From: Subtercola sp. PAMC28395
GTDB lineage: Bacteria; Actinomycetota; Actinomycetes; Actinomycetales; Microbacteriaceae
Direction of reading: 5' to 3'
Assembly: GCF_018889995.1 (NCBI RefSeq)
Contig: NZ_CP076547.1
Location: forward strand, 1,612,001 to 1,676,000
DNA length: 64,000 nucleotides
The position numbers and the translations under genes are program-made. The notes below the pieces were generated by a model, which did not search any database, was not told the DNA's origin, and worked only from the letters and a program-made list of their open reading frames with translations. Below, piece by piece: positions 33,787 through 40,993 of the stretch; position 1 is the stretch's first letter, and the number at the start of each line of letters is the position of its first letter.

Positions 33787-35286
33787 ATGGCCACCGCACC
33801 TCGCACCAGCGAGCCCACCAGAGAATCGCTCACCTCGCCCGATGAGCCAACCGACTCCACCGTGCCCGGCCGCCGCCGCATCCCGATCTGGCTCGCCATC
33901 GTCGCCGCAAGTGTGCCCATGTTCATGGCCACGCTCGACAACCTGATCATGACCAGTGCGCTGCCGGTCATCCGGGTCAGCCTCGACGCGTCGATCACCG
34001 AGCTGCAGTGGTTCATCAACGCCTACACGCTCTCGTTCGCGACGTTCATGCTGATGGCCGTTGCGCTGGGCGACCGCCTCGGGCGCCGCCGTGTCTTCGT
34101 GTTCGGCATCGCCCTCTTCACGCTGGCCTCGGCTTTCTCTGCGCTGAGCACCGAGCCGTGGATGCTCATCGTCGGCCGCGCGTTCCAGGGCGTCGGTGCT
34201 GCAGCGCTCATGCCGCTCTCGCTGACCCTTCTCGTCGGCTCGGTCAGTACCCGACTGCGCCCGCTCGCCATCGGCATCTGGGGCGGCATCTCGGGCCTCG
34301 GGGTTGCTCTCGGCCCGCTGATCGGCGGGGCTGTCATCGAAGGCTGGAGCTGGCAGGCCATCTTCTGGATCAACGTGCCGGTGGGCATCCTGTCGATTCC
34401 CCTCGCGTTGTTCGCACTGCCCAACACCTTCGGGGCCCGGGTTCGTGCCGACTTCATCGGCCTCGTGCTCGTGGGGCTCGGTGTGCTGGGTGTGGTGTAC
34501 GGAATCGTCCGCGGCAACGACGCCGGCTGGGGCAGCCTCGAGGTGGCAGGGTCGATTGCGCTCGGAGCCGTTCTGCTCGTTGCCTTCGTGCTCTGGGAGT
34601 CGCGCACGCCGGCCCCGCTGCTGCCGTTGCGACTCTTTCGCGACCGTAGTTTCACCGTGGCGAACATCATCGGCATCACCTTCAGCTTCGGTATCTTCGG
34701 TTCGATCTTCATTCTGATCCAGTTCCTGCAGATCGTGCAGGGGCACTCACCGCTCGAAGCCGGGCTCATGACGATGCCGTGGACCATGGCACCCCTCGTG
34801 ATCGCACCGCTGACCGGGTTCATCACGCCGAGGGTGGGCACGCGCATCCTGATCATCGCGGGGCTCGCGCTGCAGTCGGTGGGCATCTTCTGGCTCGCGG
34901 CCATCCTCTCGCCCACGGCAAGCTATGGCAGCATGGTCGGCCCGTTCCTGCTCACGGGAATCGGTATGGGCCTGGTGTTCGCGCCGAGTTCGTCTGCTGT
35001 TCTCGTGAACATGGCGCCCGCAGACCAGGCAAAGGCGTCGGGCACCAACTCGACAGTGCGTGAGATCGGGGTGGCGCTCGGCATCGCGGTGCTCACCGCC
35101 GTCTTCACTGGTCACGGTGGCCAGCTGACACCGACGGGCTATGTGGATGCCGCCGTTCCGGCGGTGTTCGTGGGAGCCTCTGCCCTGGCGCTCGCCGCGC
35201 TGTTCGGGCTGCTCCTGCCGGCGGGCCGCTCGGGTGCCCACGCGGAGGCTCCCGCGGAAGCCTCCACAGGGGCGCTGGCGGTGTAA
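33787..35286 (+). CDS. MFS transporter, DHA2 (EmrB/QacA) exporter
   Basis: A 499-residue, 14-helix protein. Early TLDNLIMTSALPVIR matches the motif D1 of DHA2 exporters; GDRLGRRRVFVFG is motif A; GGISGLGVALGPLIGGAVIE is motif C, the antiporter signature. It likely expels amphipathic drugs or toxic metabolites by proton exchange. Two TetR operators cover its promoter. No ribosome-binding site stands out just before ATG 33787. The C-terminal tail is Ala/Gly/Ser-rich. Confidence 0.92.
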   Translation: MATAPRTSEPTRESLTSPDEPTDSTVPGRRRIPIWLAIVAASVPMFMATLDNLIMTSALPVIRVSLDASITELQWFINAYTLSFATFMLMAVALGDRLGRRRVFVFGIALFTLASAFSALSTEPWMLIVGRAFQGVGAAALMPLSLTLLVGSVSTRLRPLAIGIWGGISGLGVALGPLIGGAVIEGWSWQAIFWINVPVGILSIPLALFALPNTFGARVRADFIGLVLVGLGVLGVVYGIVRGNDAGWGSLEVAGSIALGAVLLVAFVLWESRTPAPLLPLRLFRDRSFTVANIIGITFSFGIFGSIFILIQFLQIVQGHSPLEAGLMTMPWTMAPLVIAPLTGFITPRVGTRILIIAGLALQSVGIFWLAAILSPTASYGSMVGPFLLTGIGMGLVFAPSSSAVLVNMAPADQAKASGTNSTVREIGVALGIAVLTAVFTGHGGQLTPTGYVDAAVPAVFVGASALALAALFGLLLPAGRSGAHAEAPAEASTGALAV

Positions 35287-35495
35287 CCCGTGCGGGGGAC
35301 AAATGGCCGGAATCGTCTCTCTGGCCCGTGTTTCTGCGGATTTCACCCGATTTTTTCAGGGTCAACGGTCAGTTCTTCGATAGGGTTCTCTCAAGCTTGA
35401 GCGACCGCTGACAAGCCGGACGAGCGCTACGCAAGTACGCCTCTTTTCAACAACGCAGTGTTGGCTGGCGATGCCCGCAGCCCGGAAGGTATGTC

Positions 35496-36491
35496 ATGAA
35501 GCTCACCCGATTCCGTTCCCGAAACTCCGCGAGGGCGATCACCGTTCTCGCGGCGGTGGCGGTTGCATCGCTGTTCGCTGTCGGTGCTGCGGGTTCTGCC
35601 TCCGCCGCCCCGCTCTCGACCAAGTCGAACAAGACGATCGTCAACTACGTCGCCCTCGGTGACTCCTACTCCTCGGGTCTCGGGCTGAAGAACTTCACCG
35701 GCCCGGCCGGCTGTGCCCGCTCGAGTAACAACTACGCGAACCACATTGCGAACAGCCTGAAGCTCAAGCTCACCGACGTGACCTGCGATGGCGCTGCTGC
35801 AGACAACATCTGGAAGACGCCGGAGACCCTGGCCGGCGGCAGCACCGTTCCCATCCAGACCTCCGCGCTGAGCGCGAGCACCGACCTCGTCACCATCACC
35901 GTGGGTGGCAACGGACTCAAGTTCACCGACATCGCAGCCGTCTGCGCCGCGAAGTCGCCGACCGGGCCGCTCGTGCTCCCCCCGCTCTCGGCGTTCTCGA
36001 ACTGCCAGTCGTACTTCGCGTTCGCGCACACCAACTTTGCGAACGTCGTGAACTTCAGCGTCATCCCTGATCTGCGCGCCACCTACGCAGCCATCAAGGC
36101 GGCAGCGCCGAACGCCAAGGTGTTCGTGCTCGGCTTCCCGACGATCGCGCCCTCTGCCCCGACGCCGACCTGCTTCTCGCCCATCACCACGGCGAACAGC
36201 TACCCGTTCACCACCAGTGACACTCCGTTCCTGCACGGCGTCGAGACCCTGTTCGCCAATGCGATCAAGACAGAGGCGACCAACGCCGGTTTCACCTACG
36301 TGCCGACGTTCGAGCAGTCAAGCGACGACAGCCTCTGCGTTCGCCACCCCTACGTCAACGGTGTGAACGCGACCCTGGCGCCGACCGGTGTTCCCGTGAT
36401 CGACCCCGCTTCGCTGCACCTCAACTACAAGGGCATGGATTTCATGGCCGACACCGCGCAGCCGCTCATCGCCGCAGCGCTCGGCCGGTAA
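35496..36491 (+). CDS. Secreted SGNH/GDSL-family hydrolase
   Basis: A 331-residue protein with a long signal peptide ending near ASAAP (about residue 39). Mature block I is ALGDSYSSGLG with nucleophile Ser57. TVGGNGLKF supplies the block III Asn. The end DPASLHLNYKG carries the catalytic His (308). Six cysteines fit the disulfide pattern of the Streptomyces rimosus lipase/SGNH group. It probably hydrolyses esters outside the cell. The 209 bp upstream hold a 12-bp palindrome CTCAAGCTTGAG (35390-35401) and no gene. It precedes the PPOX-like gene in the same direction. Confidence 0.9.
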   Translation: MKLTRFRSRNSARAITVLAAVAVASLFAVGAAGSASAAPLSTKSNKTIVNYVALGDSYSSGLGLKNFTGPAGCARSSNNYANHIANSLKLKLTDVTCDGAAADNIWKTPETLAGGSTVPIQTSALSASTDLVTITVGGNGLKFTDIAAVCAAKSPTGPLVLPPLSAFSNCQSYFAFAHTNFANVVNFSVIPDLRATYAAIKAAAPNAKVFVLGFPTIAPSAPTPTCFSPITTANSYPFTTSDTPFLHGVETLFANAIKTEATNAGFTYVPTFEQSSDDSLCVRHPYVNGVNATLAPTGVPVIDPASLHLNYKGMDFMADTAQPLIAAALGR

Positions 36492-36527
36492 GGTCGGCGA
36501 GCGGGCTGAGTCAGGAGACGACACCAC

Positions 36528-36920
36528 ATGGCTGAGACCGACGCGAAGATCGTCGCTGCAGGTGCGGCGATCATCCTGCAGACCCAGAAGCGCGACGGCA
36601 GCTGGGTGGCCACACCGGTCACCCCGACGCTCACCGGCGAACGAATCCTGCTGCTGACGGCTGCAAACTCCGGAAAGGCGAAGCGCATCCGTAACTTTCC
36701 GGGTGTGAAGGTTGCTGCGGGAACGAACTCGGGCAAGACCACCGGGCCTGAACGTCTGGCGACCGCCAGACGACTCGAAGGCCCCGATGCCGAGGCCGGG
36801 CTGTCGCTCATCCGCAAGAAGCACCCGGTCGTCTTCGGTGTGATCATCAGGATGCGCTACAAGATCACGAAGCTCGAACCCGCCGTGTTCGAATTGTCAG
36901 ACATCCGGGCGGCAGCCTGA
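36528..36920 (+). CDS. PPOX-class (split-barrel) F420/flavin-binding oxidoreductase
   Basis: A 130-residue split-barrel protein behind AGGAG. AAIILQTQKRDGSWVATPVTPTL in two parts and LLLLTAANSGKAKRIRNFPGVKVA match the PPOX/FDOR group. In these small actinobacterial members the cofactor is F420 or heme/FMN, and reduction of a quinone, biliverdin-like or other substrate is typical. The conserved Lys/Arg of the GKAKRIRN segment would bind the cofactor phosphate. Follows the SGNH gene by 36 bp, perhaps co-transcribed. Substrate unknown. Confidence 0.8.
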   Translation: MAETDAKIVAAGAAIILQTQKRDGSWVATPVTPTLTGERILLLTAANSGKAKRIRNFPGVKVAAGTNSGKTTGPERLATARRLEGPDAEAGLSLIRKKHPVVFGVIIRMRYKITKLEPAVFELSDIRAAA

Positions 36921-36948
36921 CGGTGCCAGTCTCGCGACTGGATGCCGT

Positions 36949-37344
36949 TCAGGCCTCGTAGATCTCGAGCGGCAGGTCATCCGGGTCGCGAAAGAAGAAC
37001 ATCTTCTTCAGGGTGTTCGGGTCGGTACGCAGCTCTTCGCAGTCGACGCCTCGTGCGCGCAGTTCTGCGTGAGCCGCATCGACGTCGCTGACGGCAAAGG
37101 CGAGGTGGCGTAGGCCGAGGGCTTCGGGGTTGCTGGGTCGCGCAGGTGGCCCTGGCTTCGCGCCGAAGCTGAAAAGCTCGAGTATGTAAGTGCCGTTCAG
37201 AGCGAGTTTGCCCATCCAGGAGTCACGCTCTGCCCGAAAGTACTCCGCTTCGAGCGTGAAGCCCACGACATCGGTGTAGAACGCCTTCGAGGCTTCGTAG
37301 TCGCTGGCGATGACGGCAACGTGGTGAACCCCGAGTATCTGCAT
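36949..37344 (-). CDS. VOC family protein, YaeR/SMU1112c-like glyoxalase
   Basis: A 131-residue single-module VOC protein. LGVHHVAVIASDYEASKAFYTDVVGF begins it in two parts, carrying the first metal His; YILELFSF gives the middle Glu; GLRHLAFAVSD and FFRDPDDLPLEIYEA give the last His and Glu. This fits the YaeR-type glyoxalase I-like metalloproteins, probably a dimer. Convergent with the PPOX-like gene. Likely a metal-dependent lyase or isomerase; specific reaction unknown. Confidence 0.87.
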   Translation of the reverse strand: MQILGVHHVAVIASDYEASKAFYTDVVGFTLEAEYFRAERDSWMGKLALNGTYILELFSFGAKPGPPARPSNPEALGLRHLAFAVSDVDAAHAELRARGVDCEELRTDPNTLKKMFFFRDPDDLPLEIYEA

Positions 37345-37391
37345 GCACCAACGGTACCGGGTGGCGCGCGTGCGCCTCAGGCTGAGGCGTC

Positions 37392-38840
37392 TCAGGCCAC
37401 GTCGGCTGCGTCCATCATCGCGAGTTCGGCGTCTGCCTTGTGACGGCGGACCGCTGCGACGCTGGGCAGGAAGATGGCGGCTATCGCCGAGAGCGCGAGC
37501 GCGATCATCGGCACCCAGATGCCTCCGAGGAACGCGTCGCGTATCACTGCAGAGGTGAACGTGGTGCCGATCAGCCCGAAGAAGACGACGCCGACGATGG
37601 CGACGCCGAGGGCTCCGGCGACCTGCTGCACCATTCCGAAGACACCGGATGCCGCGCCGGCATTGGTGATCGTGGTGTTGGCCAGCGCAACGTCGGTGAG
37701 GGGAACGATCTCCAGCGTCAGTCCGATTCCGGCCAGGGCCATCGGAATGATGAGGTCGGGGCCGACCAGCGCGTCACCGGTATCTCTGACAATGGCCGAG
37801 ATCCACATGAGTCCGATGATCTGCGCCACCCCGCCCATGGCGATGAGTCCTTTGCCGAGCCGCGGCCCGAGGGGCACCGAGATGAAGCTGCCCACGAGTG
37901 CACCGATGCTGAATGGCAGTGCCGCGAGGGCGGCATCGATGGCCGAGAAGTGCAGGCCGACCTGCAGGTACAGAACGAGAATCAGGAAGAAGGCACCGAT
38001 CGACGACGAGAGGGCGAACTGGGTGATGACTCCGGCGCTGTAGCCCCGGTTGTTGAACAGACTCGGGGGCACGAGGGCAGAGCCGTCGCGTTTGTCCCGC
38101 CACGACTGGTAGACCACGAAGATGGCCAGGATGACGGGGCTGGCTCCGAGCATCATCCAGATCCACAGGGCCCAGTCCTGCTCACGCCCCTCGATGAGAG
38201 CGAAGACCGCCAGGAACAACCCGAGTGACACCAGGAACACCCCGGGCAGATCCAGCCGTGGAGAGTCGGCCGACCGGGATTCGGGTACCACGATGAGAGC
38301 CGCAATGAAGAGCACGATCCCGACGGGAACATTGATCAGGAAGACCGTGCGCCAGCCCAGACCGAACACGTCGCCGGAGACCAGCACCCCGCCGACGAGC
38401 GGGCCCGCAACGGCCGCGAGGCCCGAGATGGCCCCGAGTGCTCCGAAGACAGGTGCCCGCTCCTTCGGTGAGAAGAGCACCTGGATGACCGACAGTACCT
38501 GCGGCGTCATCAGGGCCGCGAACAGCCCCTGCACGATCCGGAAGGTGACGAGTGCGTCGCCCGTGCCCGCGGCAGCGCTCGCGGCCGACGCCAGCGTGAA
38601 GCCCGCCACACCGAGGAGGAAGAGCCGTTTGCGCCCGAAGATGTCACCGAGCCGGCCGCCGGTGATGAGCAGCACCGCGTAGGCGAGCACGTACCCGCTG
38701 ACGATCCATTCGAGCTGGGCGGCCGAGGCCGAGAGGTCTTCCTGGATCGACGGCAGCGCGACGTTCACGATCGTCGTGTCGAGAAGATCCATGAACGAAG
38801 CGACGATCAGGATGACGACGACTACGAGCCGATGTGGCAC
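37392..38840 (-). CDS. MFS transporter, DHA2-type exporter
   Basis: A 482-residue protein read from GTG 38840, since the longer open frame upstream is not protein-like and VPHRLVVVVILIVASFMDLLDTT is the normal start of the family. The motif LDTTIVNVALPSIQEDL, GGRLGDIFGRKRLFLLG and the antiporter segment GALGAISGLAAVAGPLVGG are present over 14 helices. No TetR gene adjoins it, unlike the other two DHA2 genes here. The C terminus is Ala-rich. Exporter of unknown substrate. Confidence 0.9.
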   Translation of the reverse strand: MPHRLVVVVILIVASFMDLLDTTIVNVALPSIQEDLSASAAQLEWIVSGYVLAYAVLLITGGRLGDIFGRKRLFLLGVAGFTLASAASAAAGTGDALVTFRIVQGLFAALMTPQVLSVIQVLFSPKERAPVFGALGAISGLAAVAGPLVGGVLVSGDVFGLGWRTVFLINVPVGIVLFIAALIVVPESRSADSPRLDLPGVFLVSLGLFLAVFALIEGREQDWALWIWMMLGASPVILAIFVVYQSWRDKRDGSALVPPSLFNNRGYSAGVITQFALSSSIGAFFLILVLYLQVGLHFSAIDAALAALPFSIGALVGSFISVPLGPRLGKGLIAMGGVAQIIGLMWISAIVRDTGDALVGPDLIIPMALAGIGLTLEIVPLTDVALANTTITNAGAASGVFGMVQQVAGALGVAIVGVVFFGLIGTTFTSAVIRDAFLGGIWVPMIALALSAIAAIFLPSVAAVRRHKADAELAMMDAADVA

Positions 38841-39003
38841 GAATACTTCTCTCTGTTGAGACGACTGCCGCGCTCGAACGGGGGGTGTCTCGCGTCCTCG
38901 GCGTGACGAGCCTACCCGTCTTGAAACGGCAGATGAAAAGCCAGGTTCGGCGGAGTGTCGCACTGCGTGTCGTATCGCGCTGCCGCTGGTACAGAATGTG
39001 TGC

Positions 39004-40023
39004 ATGGTGAGCAGAGTCGACAGTGTCGGGTTGTGGGCAATACGGGTGGTTTCGACGCTGGGCGTGATCGTGTCGCTGTGGGCCGCGGTGGCGACCGGGG
39101 CAATGCTCATCCACGGTCATCCGGCGTACACGATCCTCCTGGTCGTGGTCTTCGTCGTGTCGTTCCTCGTCGCGTTCCGGTCCTGGCGGAGAAAGGCGCG
39201 GCCGCAGCGACGCAGGGCCGTTGTTCTGCGCGGCATCGGAATCGTCGCGGGGGCGGCGGTGATCGCGGTCGCAGCATGGCTGGTGCCGTCGTCTGCTGTC
39301 GAGCCCGCGCTCACGGCGATGAATTCCGATAGCGCTGTGTCTGGTACAGGCGTCAGCGTGTCGGAGAACGCCCTGCAGATCGTGTTGACGCCAACTGGCG
39401 CGGTGAGCCCGACGGGAGTGTTCTTCCAGCCGGGTGCGCGGGTGGATGCCCGGGCCTACGCCGCGGTGCTCCGGCCGCTGGCCGAAGCCGGTCACATCGT
39501 GGTGATCCCGAAGCAGCCCCTCGGCATCGCGTTCCTGGCGATCACGGCCTTCGGATCGGCCCGCACCTCCTATCCGGCCGTCACGCGCTGGGTGGTCGGC
39601 GGGCACTCCCTCGGCGGCACGGTTGCGGCGATCGATGCGCAATCGTTCAGTGTCTCAGCCTCAGCCCCGCCTCCAGCAACGGCAGGCGCAGCATCCACCA
39701 GCTCGGCTCCCACGTCACCTCCCGTCGTCGGCCTGCTGCTCTTCGCCTCCTACCCCGCGACCGACATGAGCACGTCGCTCAACGCGAAGGTGCTGTCCAT
39801 CTCCGGTTCGAACGACGGCCTCGCAACACCGGCGAAGATCGCCGAATCGAAGAAGCTGCTGCCGGCCGATACGACGTTCGTCGTGGTCGAAGGGGGGGTG
39901 CACGCCTTCTTCGGCGACTACGGGCCACAGTCCGGAGACGGCCAGCCCACGACGACGCACGACGACGCCAGAACGACCATCTCAGAGGCGAGTGTGGCGT
40001 TCGTCGACGGCTTCGACAAATAG
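39004..40023 (+). CDS. Membrane-anchored alpha/beta hydrolase
   Basis: A 339-residue protein. Three hydrophobic helices occupy the first about 95 residues; the hydrolase domain follows outside the membrane. VVGGHSLGGT is the nucleophile elbow, SNDGLATP the acid loop, and GGVHAFFGDYGPQ the histidine. This is the alpha/beta-hydrolase group related to dienelactone hydrolases. ATG 39004 is chosen; GTG 38998 or 39007 are possible. A Ser/Pro/Ala insert (about 215-235) follows the nucleophile strand. Substrate unknown; presumably an extracytoplasmic esterase. Confidence 0.83.
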   Translation: MVSRVDSVGLWAIRVVSTLGVIVSLWAAVATGAMLIHGHPAYTILLVVVFVVSFLVAFRSWRRKARPQRRRAVVLRGIGIVAGAAVIAVAAWLVPSSAVEPALTAMNSDSAVSGTGVSVSENALQIVLTPTGAVSPTGVFFQPGARVDARAYAAVLRPLAEAGHIVVIPKQPLGIAFLAITAFGSARTSYPAVTRWVVGGHSLGGTVAAIDAQSFSVSASAPPPATAGAASTSSAPTSPPVVGLLLFASYPATDMSTSLNAKVLSISGSNDGLATPAKIAESKKLLPADTTFVVVEGGVHAFFGDYGPQSGDGQPTTTHDDARTTISEASVAFVDGFDK

Positions 40024-40043
40024 GGCGTGAACGCGCTTGCAGT

Positions 40044-40061
40044 TTGACACTATTCTGTCAA
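40044..40061. promoter_or_regulatory. Inverted repeat upstream of the HAD/GH65 operon
   Basis: TTGACA (40044-40049), spacer CTATTC, TGTCAA (40056-40061). It lies 80 bp before the HAD start and could combine a -35 box with an operator half-site pair. No regulator gene adjoins it. Confidence 0.5.
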
Positions 40062-40141
40062 TCAGTGGGCTGTGCCCGTCGATGGGTGAAGGCCCAGCCG
40101 GCGGGTGACGTCAGCCTGTTCATTTGACCCGAGGGAGTTGC

Positions 40142-40993
40142 ATGACGGCCGAGGTTGGGCAACATTCGCGGTTCGGCGAGATCCGGGCCGTTCTGTTCGA
40201 CCTCGACGGTGTGCTGACCCCCACCGTCGACATCCACGTCGTTGCCTGGTCGAAGCTCTTCGAGCCGTTTCTGGCCGCCCGCGGAGTCGTGCCTTCGTAC
40301 AGTGACGACGACTACTACCGGTACATCGACGGGCGACCGCGAATTGACGGTGTGCGCGCACTTCTCGCCTCGCGCGGCATCGTGTTGCCGGAGGGAACCC
40401 CCGACGATTCACCGCTCGACGAGACCGTCTGGGGACTGGGGCTCCGCAAGAACGACGAGTTCTTCCGGATTCTCGACACCGTCGGCGTGGTTCCCTACCC
40501 GGGCTCCGTCGCTTTCCTCGATGCCACCATCGCCTCCGGTCGTGCAGTTGCTGTCGTTTCCAGCTCACGCAACGCGGTGAGCGTGCTGATCGCGGCGCAG
40601 CTCAGCGAGCACTTCGCCATAGTCGTCGACGGAATGGTCGCCGACGCGACCGGCCTGCCCGGCAAGCCCGCACCCGACACCTTCGTCTACGCCGCGGAAC
40701 TTCTGGGGTTCACTGTCGCGGAATGCGCCGTCATCGAAGACGCCCATTCCGGAGTGCAGGCCGCACGAGCAGGCGATTTCGGTCTCGTGGTCGGTGTCGA
40801 CCGTGGTGTCGGTGCGCAGGGCCTCTATGACTCCGGCGCAGACATCGTCGTGAGCGATCTGGCGGAATTGGTCACTGCACTCTCAGAACCTGAAATCTCA
40901 GAACCCGCACTCTCAGAACCCGCACGCTCAGAACCCGCACTCACTCAACCCGCCCACAGCACCCCGACGTACCCGGAAGGTCCCAGACAGTGA
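40142..40993 (+). CDS. HAD phosphatase, beta-phosphoglucomutase-like
   Basis: A 283-residue protein from ATG 40142, after GAGGGA. LFDLDGVLTPTVDIH is HAD motif I with the nucleophile Asp; VSSSRN is motif II; the PGKPAPDTF lysine and IEDAHSGVQAA motif III follow. The cap and length match beta-phosphoglucomutase and relatives. It overlaps the GH65 phosphorylase gene as GTGA, a classic pairing: the phosphorylase releases beta-glucose 1-phosphate and the mutase converts it to glucose 6-phosphate. The C-terminal tail is a SEPAx repeat encoded by a 15-bp array, absent from normal family members. Confidence 0.88.
   Translation: MTAEVGQHSRFGEIRAVLFDLDGVLTPTVDIHVVAWSKLFEPFLAARGVVPSYSDDDYYRYIDGRPRIDGVRALLASRGIVLPEGTPDDSPLDETVWGLGLRKNDEFFRILDTVGVVPYPGSVAFLDATIASGRAVAVVSSSRNAVSVLIAAQLSEHFAIVVDGMVADATGLPGKPAPDTFVYAAELLGFTVAECAVIEDAHSGVQAARAGDFGLVVGVDRGVGAQGLYDSGADIVVSDLAELVTALSEPEISEPALSEPARSEPALTQPAHSTPTYPEGPRQ
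40881..40955. repeat. 15-bp tandem repeat in the HAD gene tail
   Basis: Five units near TCTCAGAACCCGCAC from 40881, giving SEPxx pentapeptides. The unit keeps frame. The array ends 35 bp before the GH65 start. Confidence 0.85.

Noticed and set aside
33016..34746. 576-residue open frame across the TetR and MFS genes
   Set aside because: Overlaps two well-supported genes in other frames and is dominated by Arg, Asp, Glu and His, as high-GC shadows are.
35390..35401. Palindrome CTCAAGCTTGAG upstream of the SGNH gene as an operator
   Set aside because: No clear promoter or regulator is linked to it; noted within the SGNH entry only.
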